Source: Sphingopyxis solisilvae
GTDB lineage: Bacteria > Pseudomonadota > Alphaproteobacteria > Sphingomonadales > Sphingomonadaceae
Length of the DNA: 53,492 nucleotides
Direction: 5' to 3'
NCBI RefSeq assembly: GCF_015475875.1
Contig: NZ_JADKYM010000021.1
Span: forward strand, 1-53,492
Part shown: piece by piece, positions 8,590 through 17,632 of the stretch
Layout of the letters: every line of letters begins with the position of its first letter
How positions within the stretch are numbered: position 1 is the first letter of the stretch
The notes under the pieces: model-generated
Told to the model about the DNA's origin: nothing
What the model saw: only the letters and a program-made list of their open reading frames with translations
Databases searched by the model: none
Made by a program: the position numbers and the translations under genes

Positions 8590-9018
8590 CTGACAAAGAG
8601 CCGCTTCACGACCGATGACGACACGGTTGACCGCGCACGCCGTCTCCGGCGTGACGCGACGCCTGCTGAAAAGAGGCTTTGGTCTGTTCTTCGCGGCAAT
8701 GGGCTTGGCGGCTTCAAATTTCGCCGCCAGCAACGGCTTGGCCCGTTCATCGCTGACTTCGTCTGTCAATCGGCGCGACTGGTGATAGAGGTCGATGGTG
8801 ATAGCCATGCGGCGCAAATCGACTATGACGCGCGGCGAACGGACTTTCTGGCGCGAGAGGGATATCGGGTGCTGCGTTTCGCAAATAGCGATGTGATGGA
8901 AAATCTGGACGGTGTGTGCCGGGTGATCGAGGCTACGCTTGCGGACAGTCCCTCACCCTCCCACGCGGCTGCGCCGCGCGGGCCCCTCCCTCTCCCCCAA
9001 GGGGAGAGGGGAGTATGA
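8542..9018 (+). CDS. DUF559 (Vsr/PD-(D/E)xK endonuclease-like) protein boxed by inverted repeats
   Basis: 158 aa if started at TTG 8542; the core domain is residues ~33-130. It has the PD-(D/E)xK-like constellation of DUF559: Glu43 in AEKRLW, Asp72 in ADFVC, and Glu83/Asp85 in IEVDG followed by SHA. This suggests a Vsr-like nuclease, though activity is unproven. No ATG or GTG lies in frame before the core. The first ~16 and last ~23 residues are translated from the two inverted repeats, and the final TGA overlaps the aroC ATG (ATGA). TTG 8542 and CTG 8590 are the candidate starts, so the 5' end is uncertain. Confidence 0.75.
   Translation: MGEREGPVAKRWEGEGLTKSRFTTDDDTVDRARRLRRDATPAEKRLWSVLRGNGLGGFKFRRQQRLGPFIADFVCQSARLVIEVDGDSHAAQIDYDARRTDFLAREGYRVLRFANSDVMENLDGVCRVIEATLADSPSPSHAAAPRGPLPLPQGERGV
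8950..9010. repeat. Palindromic repeat, family C (right, inverted copy)
   Basis: Reverse-complement match to 8532-8589, with a longer inner stem (GCGCGGC/GCCGCGT around a GCA loop). It overlaps the last codons of the DUF559 frame. Its terminal GGGGAGAGGG is the only ribosome-binding-like sequence in front of aroC. Confidence 0.8.
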
Positions 9019-10091
9019 GTTTCAATAGCTTCGGGCGCGTGCTTCGCTTTACCACTTGGGGCGAAAGCCACGGCCCCGCGCTCGGTGCAGTCGTCGACGG
9101 CTGCCCGCCGCGGCTGTCGCTCAGCGAAGCCGATATCCAGCCCTACCTCGACAAGCGTCGTCCCGGCCAGTCGCGTCACACGACGCAGCGGCAGGAGCCC
9201 GATCACGTCCGCATCCTTTCCGGCACCTTCGAGGGCAAGACCACCGGCACGCCGATCAGCCTGATGATCGACAATGTCGACCAACGATCGAAAGATTATG
9301 GCGAGATCGCACAGGCCTATCGCCCCGGCCACGCAGATTACAGCTATGACGCCAAATATGGCATCCGCGACTATCGCGGCGGGGGCCGGTCGAGCGCGCG
9401 CGAGACCGCCGCGCGCGTCGCCGCTGGCGGCGTCGCGCGGCTGGTGATTCCCGAAGTGCAGATCCATGCCTGGGTCGCCGAAATTGGCGGCGATGCGATC
9501 GATCCTGCCAACTTCGACCTCGAAGAAATTGATCGCAATCCCTTTTTCTGTCCCGATCCCGCTGCGGCGCAGCGCTGGGAAGGCCTTATGGACGCCGCGC
9601 GCAAGTCGGGCAGTTCGCTCGGCGCGGTCATCGAATGTGCCGCGAGTGGTGTCCCGGCGGGCTGGGGCGCACCGATCTATGCCAAGCTCGACAGCGACCT
9701 GGCCGCGGCGATGATGGGGATCAACGCGGTCAAGGGCGTCGAGATCGGCGCCGGTTTCCAAGCGGCGCGGCTACGCGGCGAGGAAAATGCCGATCCGATG
9801 CGCCCCGCGACCGACGGCAGCAACCGCCCCGATTTCCTGTCGAACAACGCCGGCGGCATCGCGGGCGGCATTTCGACCGGCCAGCCGGTGGTGGTCCGTG
9901 TCGCATTCAAACCAACCAGCTCGATCCTCACCCCGGTGCCGACCGTCAACAAGGCAGGCGAGGCCGCCGACATCGTGACCAAGGGGCGCCATGATCCCTG
10001 CGTCGGCATCCGCGGCGCGCCGGTGGTCGAGGCGATGATGGCGCTGGTGCTCGCCGATCACAAGCTGCTCCACCGCGCGCAATGCGGCTGA
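9015..10091 (+). CDS. aroC: Chorismate synthase
   Basis: 358 aa. Converts 5-enolpyruvylshikimate 3-phosphate to chorismate, using reduced FMN, as the last shikimate-pathway step. Signatures: [18 protein letters not shown] near residue 11, [61 protein letters not shown], and near the C-terminus [21 protein letters not shown] 9015 overlaps the DUF559 stop. The purine-rich end of the inverted repeat (GGGGAGAGGGGAGT) serves as leader, so insertion of the cassette would have rebuilt the aroC translation start. Confidence 0.96.
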   Translation: MSFNSFGRVLRFTTWGESHGPALGAVVDGCPPRLSLSEADIQPYLDKRRPGQSRHTTQRQEPDHVRILSGTFEGKTTGTPISLMIDNVDQRSKDYGEIAQAYRPGHADYSYDAKYGIRDYRGGGRSSARETAARVAAGGVARLVIPEVQIHAWVAEIGGDAIDPANFDLEEIDRNPFFCPDPAAAQRWEGLMDAARKSGSSLGAVIECAASGVPAGWGAPIYAKLDSDLAAAMMGINAVKGVEIGAGFQAARLRGEENADPMRPATDGSNRPDFLSNNAGGIAGGISTGQPVVVRVAFKPTSSILTPVPTVNKAGEAADIVTKGRHDPCVGIRGAPVVEAMMALVLADHKLLHRAQCG

Positions 10092-10098
10092 CGCGGAG

Positions 10099-11889
10099 AT
10101 GATCGAGGCATTGCGAGTCGCGGTTGCGGAGCATCAAGCGACGATCGGCCTGGTGGTGCTGGGCCTGATGTTTCTGGGTTTCGTGCTGGAGCGGTTCCCG
10201 GCCACCGTCGTTGCGATATTGGGTACATGCGCTTTTCTGTTTCTCGGCATTTTGTCGGGAAAAGATTTGTTTTCGGTCTTTTCCAACCCGGCGCCGGTGA
10301 CGATCGGGGCGATGTTCATTCTGTCGGGGGCGCTGCTGCGGACCGGCACCCTCGACGCCATCGCCAACCGCATCATCGCCCGGGCGCAACAACATCCGCG
10401 GCTGGCACTGGTAGAGATGTTCGTCGGCGTTTACGTCGCGTCGGCGTTCCTCAACAACACGCCGGTCGTGGTCGTGATGATCCCGATCATGATGAAACTG
10501 GCGGGTGCATTGGGACTGAGCGCCAAACGGCTGCTGATGCCCTTGTCCTTCGTCGCGATTTTGGGCGGGACGACGACGCTGATCGGGACGTCGACCAACC
10601 TGCTGGTCGCGGCAGTGGCCGATGCCAACGGGCTCGACCGGTTCGGCATCTTTACCATCACCCCGGTCGGACTGGTCGCCGGAGTGGCGGGCGTGACGGC
10701 GCTGCTTTACATTGCGCGCCGTTTCCTGCCCGACGAGGCGCCGAACCAGATCGCGTTGAGCCAGGAACATCGCGGATTCCTGTCCGAGGTCCGTATCGTC
10801 AAGGACGGCAATCTGGTGGGCAAGCCGGTCGGCGAGGTTCCGTTTCTGAAGCGGGCGAGCGTCAAGTTGGTCGGGCTGAAGCGCGGGGCCACGCTGCGAC
10901 GCACGGGCATTGCAGACGAAGTGCTGGAGGCGGGAGACCTGCTGGTGCTGCGGCTGGAACTGGCCGAACTGCTGTCGTTGCGCGAAAACCGGAACGTTGT
11001 CATCGGGCTGACCGCCGGGCATGACGACATCGCCCACGACAGCGAAGAAATTGTCGAGGCCATGATCGCACCCAGCCATCCGGCGATCGGGCGCCGCCTG
11101 ATCGAAATTCCGTTCCTGTCGGCGCTGCGGGTGCGCATTCTGGGGGTCGCGCGTTTTCGCAAGACCCCGGGCCCGGACTTGCCGAATGCGCGCATCCAGG
11201 CCGTCGACCGGGTATTGGTCACCGGCCCCGCCGACCAGATCGAGCAAATGTACGCCAATCCCCACCTTTACGGTGTCGGATCGACCACCGAGCGCGAGTT
11301 CCGGCGCAGCAAGGCGCCGCTGGCGATCGGCGCGCTGCTGGCGGTTGTTTTGCTTGCCGCTTTCAACATCATGGACATCGGCGTCGCCGCGATCATCGGT
11401 GTCGGTTTCATTCTCGTCACGCGCTGCATCGACGCCGACGAGGCGTGGGATTCGATCGACGGCAATGTGCTGGTGCTGATCTTTGCGATGCTGGCGGTCG
11501 GGCTGGCGCTCGAAAATTCGGGCAGCGTTGCCCTGATTGTCGGCGAGTTGACACCGCTGCTCCGCGACGTTCCGCCCTGGGCATTGGTCATCGCAACCTA
11601 TGTCGTCGCCGGTTTGCTGACGGAAATCATCACCAACAATGCCGTGGCAATCCTGGTGACGCCGCTGGTGATCGCGCTGGCACGCGAATTGGGTGTCGAT
11701 CCCTATCCACTGGTGATCGCCGTCATGTTTGCGGCTTCGGCCAGCTTTGCGACGCCGATCGGTTACCAGACCAACACCCTGGTCTATGCGGCGGGCAACT
11801 ATCGTTTTGCCGATTTCCTGCGGGCAGGGATTCCCATGATGCTGGTGGTCGGCACGGCGACCTGCGCCGCCATCGCGCTGCTTGTCTGA
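10099..11889 (+). CDS. SLC13/ArsB-NhaD superfamily permease with TrkA-C domains
   Basis: 596 aa. Inner-membrane transporter: about five or six helices (residues ~10-205), two soluble regulator-like segments resembling TrkA-C/RCK-C (~215-295 and ~305-385), then a second membrane half. NNTPVVVVMIPIM, GGTTTLIGTSTNLLV and the repeated half ITNNAVAILVTPLVIA...TPIGYQTNTLVYAAGNY are the paired substrate/sodium-binding signatures. Substrate is probably a dicarboxylate, sulfate or similar anion; the sequence does not decide. It follows aroC by 7 bp, so co-transcription is likely. Confidence 0.87.
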   Translation: MIEALRVAVAEHQATIGLVVLGLMFLGFVLERFPATVVAILGTCAFLFLGILSGKDLFSVFSNPAPVTIGAMFILSGALLRTGTLDAIANRIIARAQQHPRLALVEMFVGVYVASAFLNNTPVVVVMIPIMMKLAGALGLSAKRLLMPLSFVAILGGTTTLIGTSTNLLVAAVADANGLDRFGIFTITPVGLVAGVAGVTALLYIARRFLPDEAPNQIALSQEHRGFLSEVRIVKDGNLVGKPVGEVPFLKRASVKLVGLKRGATLRRTGIADEVLEAGDLLVLRLELAELLSLRENRNVVIGLTAGHDDIAHDSEEIVEAMIAPSHPAIGRRLIEIPFLSALRVRILGVARFRKTPGPDLPNARIQAVDRVLVTGPADQIEQMYANPHLYGVGSTTEREFRRSKAPLAIGALLAVVLLAAFNIMDIGVAAIIGVGFILVTRCIDADEAWDSIDGNVLVLIFAMLAVGLALENSGSVALIVGELTPLLRDVPPWALVIATYVVAGLLTEIITNNAVAILVTPLVIALARELGVDPYPLVIAVMFAASASFATPIGYQTNTLVYAAGNYRFADFLRAGIPMMLVVGTATCAAIALLV

Positions 11890-11999
11890 ACGGCGCGTCG
11901 CCTGACATCGACGGGGTGGACGTCGCGGCGCAATTGGTGAAGGATGGTTTTTCGGGCGCCGCAAAACGGGCGGCACCGGACCAAGGGAAAGGGTGATAT

Positions 12000-13235
12000 A
12001 TGGGGTGGTGGTTCCGGATTCCGTTGTGGCAGCGTGTCATCGCTGCGTTGATTCTCGGGGTCATCACGGGGTTTGCATGGGGACCGGAAGCCGCCAGTAT
12101 CAAATGGATCGGCGATTTCTTCATCAAGGCGGTGAAGATGCTGGTCGTCCCGCTGATCTTTTTCTCGCTCGTATCCGGGGTCGCCGCGATCGGCGACCTG
12201 CGCAAACTGGGCAAAGTCGGCGGGCGCGCCATGTTGTTGTTCGTCATATCCGGACAGATTGCGGTGTGGCTGGGGCTGATGCTGGGAAGCTTTGCCCGGC
12301 CGGGCATCGGGGTCGATACCAGCGCGATCCAGCGTGGCGCGGTTCCCGAACCTAACGCCGCCAGCTGGACCGACATGATCCTGTCGATCGTACCCGAAAG
12401 CCCGGTGCAGGTCATGGCCGACGTCCAGGTGCTGCCACTCATCGTTTTTGCGCTGCTCATTGGCATCGGCATCTTGATGGCAAAGGACGAGGGGGCTCCG
12501 GTCGCGAAAATTTTCGATAGCGGCGCCGTCATCATGCAAAAGGTGACGATGATCGTCATGGAACTGACGCCGTTCGGCGTGTTCGCGCTTATGGCGTGGG
12601 TTGCCGGGGTGCTCGGACTCGACGCGCTCCAGTCGCTGGCGAAGCTGGTGGCGCTCAACTATATCGGCTGCCTGTTCATCATTCTGGTGCTGTATTCGGC
12701 GATGATCCGGTTTCTGGCCAAGGTGCCGGTGGTCGGTTTTTATCGCGGGATGATCGACGCGATCGCGGTCAGCTATTCGACTGCCTCGTCAAACGCGACA
12801 TTGCCCGTAACGCTGCGCTGCACCCAACGGAATCTTGGGGTTTCGCCCAGCGTGTCGAGTTTCGTCGTTTCGTTGGGGGCGACGATCAACATGAACGGCA
12901 CGGCGATGTATCTCGGCCTGGCGACGCTGTTCGGCGCGCAGATTTTCGGCGTCGATCTCAGCTGGGGCGACTATATCATGATCTCGGTAACCGCCACGCT
13001 GGGCGCGATCGGCGCCGCCGGCATTCCCGGTGCGGGCCTGATCATGATGGCGCTGGTCTTTGGCAGCGTGGGCGTGCCGCTGGAAACCATCGCGTTCGTC
13101 GCCGGTGTCGACCGGATTATGGACATGATGCGCACCACGACCAACGTCACCGGCGATGCCGCAGTTGCGGTGACCGTCGCGTCGATGACCGGCGAGCTCA
13201 ACGTCGAGGAACTGGTGTCGTCGGACGACGTCTAG
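12000..13235 (+). CDS. Dicarboxylate/amino acid:cation symporter (DAACS, GltP/DctA type)
   Basis: 411 aa. Inner-membrane importer of C4-dicarboxylates or acidic amino acids with H+ or Na+. Family marks: KMLVVPLIFFSLVSG, the serine-rich re-entrant loop YSTASSNATLPVTL, SLGATINMNGTAMY, and GIPGAGLIMMALVFGSVGVP followed by DRIMDMMRTTTNVTGDAAVA. These lie in the usual order. ATG 12000 is preceded by AAGGGAAAGGG. A 110-bp gap separates it from the SLC13-type permease. The choice between aspartate/glutamate and C4-dicarboxylate is open. Confidence 0.9.
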   Translation: MGWWFRIPLWQRVIAALILGVITGFAWGPEAASIKWIGDFFIKAVKMLVVPLIFFSLVSGVAAIGDLRKLGKVGGRAMLLFVISGQIAVWLGLMLGSFARPGIGVDTSAIQRGAVPEPNAASWTDMILSIVPESPVQVMADVQVLPLIVFALLIGIGILMAKDEGAPVAKIFDSGAVIMQKVTMIVMELTPFGVFALMAWVAGVLGLDALQSLAKLVALNYIGCLFIILVLYSAMIRFLAKVPVVGFYRGMIDAIAVSYSTASSNATLPVTLRCTQRNLGVSPSVSSFVVSLGATINMNGTAMYLGLATLFGAQIFGVDLSWGDYIMISVTATLGAIGAAGIPGAGLIMMALVFGSVGVPLETIAFVAGVDRIMDMMRTTTNVTGDAAVAVTVASMTGELNVEELVSSDDV

Positions 13236-13291
13236 GGCCGGAACCCTAAGCCCGCCCGGACCGCCGCGCGAAAACGGCGTGCCGGCTTCGA

Positions 13292-14332
13292 TCAATCCGG
13301 ATGGGCGTTTTCGTCGCGGCTTCCGCGGAACCGGCCGTCGCTGCGCGACGGGCGCGCCTCGGGAACGGTGACGGGCGCCTCGAACGTGCGTGGCGGGGGC
13401 GGTGCGGGCTGGCGAACGGTCGTTGCCGGATGCTCGAACGCGGGCGCCCGGTTTGGCCGCGCCGCAGGGGCGCTGGCGCCGTCGGGGGCTGGGCGCCGCA
13501 TTTCGCCGTTGGTACGCGGCGCCGGTCGTGTCCTGGCGCCCTGCTCGTCAGCAATCGGTGCCGCGCGAACCGGTCGCGGCCGGGAAACCGCGCTGCCATC
13601 TTGCGGGACGGGCTGCGGACGAAAACGATCGCGGTCGGGTCGGGTCGGATTGCCCGTTGCGGGCGGCGCGGCTTCGGTGCTGCTGCCCGGCCTGCCTCCG
13701 CGCCATGCGCCGCGATCCCGATTGTTGTCGCCGTCGCCGCGTTGCCAACGGTCCGGTCCACGGTCGGGCCGAACGGGAGGAGTGGCGGCAGGCGGCGTCC
13801 CGTCGGCACGTCCCGGACGGCCGCCGCGCGGGCCGTCATTGTCGCGATCGCTACGTTGCCATCCACCCGGCCGCGCCGGACGGCCATCGCCCGGGCGTCC
13901 GTCGCGGTCGCCGCGGGTCCAGCCGCCGGGGCGTCCCGGCTGACCATGGCCGCGGCTGCCATGATATTTCCACCAGGCGCGGCGTCCGCCCCAATAGTTC
14001 AGATAGTGATCGCGCAGCGGGTAACGGTTGCGATAGCGGTCGAACATCCACAGCCCGTGGCCGGGATAATAATAATTGTCGTACCAGCCGCCGCCGAACC
14101 CGATGTTGAGGAAGCCGCCGCCATAATCCGAAGCGTCGTAGCAGTCATAGCCGTAGCCGTCGTCATAGGCATAACCGTCATAGTCATAATAGCTGCTGCC
14201 GTAACGCGCCGCGCAGTCGCCGCCCGACGCATAGCCAGCGCCATAGACGTCGCCGTAATAACAGCCGCCGAGCGTGGTCGTGGCGAGCGCACCAAGTGCG
14301 ACCGACATATGTCTTTTAAGCTTTCCGGGCAT
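13292..14332 (-). CDS. Lipoprotein with Tyr/Asp/Gly-rich head and disordered Arg/Pro/Gly tail
   Basis: 346 aa from ATG 14332, which has AAAGGAA 9 bp upstream. The signal peptide ends in a lipobox, LGGC24. Residues ~25-110 are rich in Tyr, Asp and Gly (YDYDGYAYDDGYG); a short ordered-looking stretch WMFDRYRNRYPLRDHY follows. From ~140 the protein is low complexity, with repeated GRPGGW-like and RGDRD-like units and then Pro/Ala-rich sequence. I do not recognise a characterised family. It is likely an outer-membrane-anchored protein with a strongly charged periplasmic or surface tail. The reverse strand also has long open frames; those are composition shadows. Confidence 0.72.
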   Translation of the reverse strand: MPGKLKRHMSVALGALATTTLGGCYYGDVYGAGYASGGDCAARYGSSYYDYDGYAYDDGYGYDCYDASDYGGGFLNIGFGGGWYDNYYYPGHGLWMFDRYRNRYPLRDHYLNYWGGRRAWWKYHGSRGHGQPGRPGGWTRGDRDGRPGDGRPARPGGWQRSDRDNDGPRGGRPGRADGTPPAATPPVRPDRGPDRWQRGDGDNNRDRGAWRGGRPGSSTEAAPPATGNPTRPDRDRFRPQPVPQDGSAVSRPRPVRAAPIADEQGARTRPAPRTNGEMRRPAPDGASAPAARPNRAPAFEHPATTVRQPAPPPPRTFEAPVTVPEARPSRSDGRFRGSRDENAHPD

Positions 14333-14502
14333 GACGCCATTCCTTTGCCAAACCGCAGGCAGCGGTTGTGTTGGCGATAGGCTGTACGAGTCGAGTTGAA
14401 TTTGCGGTGAATGGTGGTCCATGTAGATTTCGGCGTTACTTGCAACAGTGTCAGTAGTAGTTTACGTCCGCTGTGGACTGTCCAGAGAACGAGGATGAAC
14501 CG

Positions 14503-15894
14503 ATGAACGCGCCAACCAAGATCGAATGGTCCGAAGCCCGTTTCGGCCCGGAGACGCAGCATTGGTTGCCGCGCAATCCCGACCATCTTCTCGACCATAT
14601 TCCCGGCGAGGACGGGCTGCCGGTTATCGGCAACACGCTCGAACAACTCGGCGACTATCGCGCCTTCACCACCCGCATGGTCAACACCTATGGCCGGGTT
14701 TATCGGAACAACAGCTTCGGTGGCCGCAGCGTCGCGCTGCACGGACCCGAAGCGAACGAACTGGTGATGTTCGACCGCGAAAAGATCTTCTCGTCCGAAC
14801 AGGGCTGGGGACCGGTGCTCAACCTGCTGTTCCCGCGCGGGTTGATGCTGATGGATTTTGAAAAGCATCGCGCCGACCGCAAGATATTGTCGGTTGCCTT
14901 CAAGCCCGAACCGATGCGCCACTACGCCGAATCGCTCAACGAGGGGATCCGCGACCGGGTCGCGGCGTGGAGCGGCAAGCGCTTCAAATTCTACCCGGCG
15001 ATCAAGGAATTGACGCTCGACCTGGCCGCGACCAGCTTTCTCGGCATTCCCTGGGGGCCGGAAGCCGATAAGGTGAACAAGGCGTTCGTCGACATGGTGC
15101 AGGCGTCGATCGGTGTTGTGCGGGTGCCGATGCCGTTCACCGCCATGGGCCGCGGCGCGAAAGGGCGCGCCTATCTGGTCGACTATTTCGGTCGCATGGT
15201 GCCCGAACGCCGCGAAGGAACCGGCGAAGATATTTTCAGCCAGATTTGCCGCGCCCGCGATGACAATGGCGAATATCTGAGCGCCGATGCGATCGTCGAT
15301 CATATGAATTTCCTGATGATGGCGGCGCACGATACGATCACCAGCTCGATCACCTCGCTGGTATGGATGCTGGCCAAACATCCCGAATGGCAGGACCGGC
15401 TGCGCGAAGAAATGCTGGCGGTGTCACCGGCGGGCGAGGGTGTCGGCCACAACAGCCTCGGCGAACTCGAACTGACCGAATGGGCGTTCAAGGAAGCGCT
15501 GCGGCTGGTGCCGCCGGTGCCGAGTTTTCCGCGCCGCGCGCTCAAGGATTTCGAATATGGCGGCTACCGGATTCCCGCCGGGACGTCGGTGGGGGTCAGT
15601 CCCGCCTTCACCCACATGATGCCCGAACATTGGCCCGAGCCCGAAAAATTCGACCCGATGCGCTTTTCGCCCGAAGTAGCGCGCGAGCGGCACAAATATG
15701 CGTGGGTGCCGTTCGGCGGCGGTGCGCACATGTGCCTGGGGCTGCACTTTGCGTATATGCAGGCGAAGATCTTTTTCCATCATGTGATCACGACGCACCG
15801 CATCGTCGTCGCGCCGGGTTACGAGCCGAAATGGCAGGTACTGCCGATCCCGCGGCCCAAGGACGGGCTGATGGTGACGTTCGAACCGCTCTGA
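14503..15894 (+). CDS. Cytochrome P450
   Basis: 463 aa, soluble bacterial P450 without a membrane anchor. The I-helix oxygen-binding segment is AAHDT at 274-278, the K-helix ExxR is Glu331-Ala-Leu-Arg334, and the haem loop FGGGAHMC has the cysteine ligand at Cys411. Start ATG 14503 is 7 bp after GAGGA. No ferredoxin or ferredoxin reductase gene is adjacent, so electrons must come from elsewhere. The substrate cannot be inferred from sequence or neighbours. It is transcribed divergently from the lipoprotein gene across a 170-bp gap. Confidence 0.93.
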   Translation: MNAPTKIEWSEARFGPETQHWLPRNPDHLLDHIPGEDGLPVIGNTLEQLGDYRAFTTRMVNTYGRVYRNNSFGGRSVALHGPEANELVMFDREKIFSSEQGWGPVLNLLFPRGLMLMDFEKHRADRKILSVAFKPEPMRHYAESLNEGIRDRVAAWSGKRFKFYPAIKELTLDLAATSFLGIPWGPEADKVNKAFVDMVQASIGVVRVPMPFTAMGRGAKGRAYLVDYFGRMVPERREGTGEDIFSQICRARDDNGEYLSADAIVDHMNFLMMAAHDTITSSITSLVWMLAKHPEWQDRLREEMLAVSPAGEGVGHNSLGELELTEWAFKEALRLVPPVPSFPRRALKDFEYGGYRIPAGTSVGVSPAFTHMMPEHWPEPEKFDPMRFSPEVARERHKYAWVPFGGGAHMCLGLHFAYMQAKIFFHHVITTHRIVVAPGYEPKWQVLPIPRPKDGLMVTFEPL

Positions 15895-15931
15895 GCTTGC
15901 ACAGGGAAGCGCCGCACCCCATTGGAACAGG

Positions 15932-16648
15932 GTGAAAAACGCTCGTCCCTATCTGGCCTGGTTCGCCTTTGCGGTGTTGCTGGCGCTGGGCGCCATCCGC
16001 GCCATGCAGTGGGTCCGCGATCATCCCGAACATATGCCGACCGCTCGCTTCGAACTCGCGCACCCGCAAGGCTGGGCGACGCACCGCAAGCTCGTGGCGA
16101 TGGTCAGCGATAACGACGCCTGCTTTGCGGCGCTCGACCGCGCCGGCGCGGGGTATGAGCGGCGGCCGGTCGTGGGCGAGGGCGTGTGTCGTGCGGCACA
16201 GCGGATGGTGCTGACCGGCGACCGGTTTGTGCCGACGATGCGGCCCTCGAACGCGGCGCCCGGCTGCGCCGTCTCGATCGCGATGGCGCTTTGGAACCGC
16301 GACGTTGTCCAGCCGCTGGCACAGAGATATTTCGGGCAAAAGGTCGTCGCGCTGGAAAATCTGGGAAGTTACAACTGCCGCAAGATTGCGGGGCGCGAGG
16401 CGCAGAGCGAGCATTCGACGGCGAATGCGATCGACATTTCGGCTTTCGTCCTGGCCGATGGCACGCGGATCTCATTGATCAACGACTGGGAAGAACCCGA
16501 TGTGCGCCGCGAATTTCTGGTCGCGGTGCGCGACGGATCGTGCGGGCTGTTCAGCACCGTCTTGTCACCCGATTATAACCAGGCCCACGCCGACCATTTC
16601 CACTTCGATATGGCAGCGCGCACCGCGGGGTGGACTGTCTGCCGTTAG
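15932..16648 (+). CDS. Extensin-like family secreted protein
   Basis: 238 aa from a GTG start. One N-terminal hydrophobic helix (~7-25) acts as an anchor or uncleaved signal. The rest matches the extensin-like C-terminal domain: conserved cysteines, SEHSTANAIDISAFVLADG near residues 165-185 (His and Asp as possible metal ligands) and a terminal HADHFHFDM. These motifs resemble D-Ala-D-Ala carboxypeptidase (VanY/LAS)-like metal sites, so a periplasmic wall role is plausible but unproven. It converges with the acetyltransferase gene and overlaps it by 4 bp. Confidence 0.83.
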   Translation: MKNARPYLAWFAFAVLLALGAIRAMQWVRDHPEHMPTARFELAHPQGWATHRKLVAMVSDNDACFAALDRAGAGYERRPVVGEGVCRAAQRMVLTGDRFVPTMRPSNAAPGCAVSIAMALWNRDVVQPLAQRYFGQKVVALENLGSYNCRKIAGREAQSEHSTANAIDISAFVLADGTRISLINDWEEPDVRREFLVAVRDGSCGLFSTVLSPDYNQAHADHFHFDMAARTAGWTVCR

Positions 16649-17085
16649 CGTAGGGGTTTCGCATAAAGAATTGTGCGTACCTCTTCGGCGAAACCGCAGG
16701 CTTCGTGCCATGCCTGACTGCCCAGATTGTCGAGTTCGACATCCGATCCGATTTGCGCATAGCCGCCGCTGCGTGCGCGCTGCTCGATCGCCGCAAGCAG
16801 CTGGCGTCCGGCGCCGGCGCGGCGATGCCCGGCGTCGATCCAGATGCCCTCGATGTGCGGATATGAGGGCACGACGCAGCCGTCGAACATTGTCCGCAAC
16901 TGCACTTCGGCGAAACCTACCGCCCGGCCGTCCGCATCGGTCAGCATGAAATTCCACAAGCTTGGATCGGCCAGCATCGCCGGCAATTCGCTGGCGAGCT
17001 CCGCCGCCTCGGCATCCGGCCACAATCGGGCGCGCATCGCCGCCCATGCGCCGACATCGTCAAGTCGTGCATCGCGAACAATCAT
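16645..17085 (-). CDS. GNAT acetyltransferase, AAC(6')-I-like
   Basis: 146 aa GNAT enzyme using acetyl-CoA. The CoA-loop is GHRRAGAGRQLL. The C-terminal GSDVELDNLGSQAWHEACGF...ILY is strikingly like the SDxxLDNxxSHxxHxxLGF...VVYF signature of aminoglycoside 6'-N-acetyltransferases; HIEGIWI is also shared. It could acetylate an aminoglycoside or a housekeeping amine. ATG 17085 lies 2 bp after the sufA-type stop, so it is the last gene of the suf operon. Resistance is inference only. Confidence 0.85.
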   Translation of the reverse strand: MIVRDARLDDVGAWAAMRARLWPDAEAAELASELPAMLADPSLWNFMLTDADGRAVGFAEVQLRTMFDGCVVPSYPHIEGIWIDAGHRRAGAGRQLLAAIEQRARSGGYAQIGSDVELDNLGSQAWHEACGFAEEVRTILYAKPLR

Positions 17086-17087
17086 CG

Positions 17088-17438
17088 TCAAACGGTAAAG
17101 CTCTCGCCGCAACCGCACGCGCCCTTGGCGTTCGGATTTTCGAACACGAAACCGGCAGCGAAATCATCCTCGACCCAGTCCATCGTGCTGCCGATCAGGT
17201 ACAGTACCGACGCGCCGTCAATGTAGAAGATGCCGCCCGGGGTCTCGATCTTCTCGTCGAACTTCGCTTCCTCGGTCACATAGTCGACCGAATAGGCAAG
17301 GCCCGAACAGCCGCGGCGCGGGGTCGACAGCTTCACGCCAATCGCTCCTGCGGGCGCGGCCGCCATCAACTGGGCAACGCGCGCTTCGGCGTTGGGGGTC
17401 AGCGTGACCGCGGCTGGGCGGGTTTTCAACGTCGTCAT
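17088..17438 (-). CDS. sufA: Iron-sulfur cluster assembly A-type carrier
   Basis: 116 aa. Receives Fe-S clusters from SufBCD and passes them to apoproteins. The three conserved cysteines are present: RRGCSG in the middle and GACGCGESF at the C-terminus. ATG 17438 has AGGAGTGTGAG in front. It might equally be named ErpA or IscA; its place in the suf operon favours SufA. A 180-bp palindromic repeat separates it from sufT. Confidence 0.92.
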   Translation of the reverse strand: MTTLKTRPAAVTLTPNAEARVAQLMAAAPAGAIGVKLSTPRRGCSGLAYSVDYVTEEAKFDEKIETPGGIFYIDGASVLYLIGSTMDWVEDDFAAGFVFENPNAKGACGCGESFTV

Positions 17439-17450
17439 CTCACACTCCTT

Positions 17451-17629
17451 CCCCTCTCCCCTTGTGGGAGAGGGATGTGAAGACTTGGCAACTTGCTGCC
17501 TAGTCGAAGCTGGGTGAGGGGGTGCGGTCGAAGACCGCGCGAGCCTGCGGCTCGCAGACCCCTCATCCAACTGCGCCTAGTCACTTCGTGACAAGGCTTC
17601 GTATCCTTCTCCCGCAAGGGGAGAAGGCG
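17451..17629. repeat. Composite palindromic repeat inside the suf operon
   Basis: Left hairpin CCTCTCCCC-TTGT-GGGAGAGGG, an inner inverted pair GGGTGAGGGG / CCCCTCATCC, small hairpins GCGGTCGAAGACCGC and GCCTGCGGC, and a right hairpin CTTCTCCC-GCAA-GGGGAGAAG. It fills the whole gap between sufT and sufA. It shares the CCTCTCCCC and GGTGAGGG modules with family C. Confidence 0.72.
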
Positions 17630-17632
17630 GTT

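Noticed and set aside
9946..11976. 676-codon reverse-strand frame opposite the SLC13-type permease
   Set aside because: It is a Gln/Arg/His-rich shadow of a well-defined membrane transporter.
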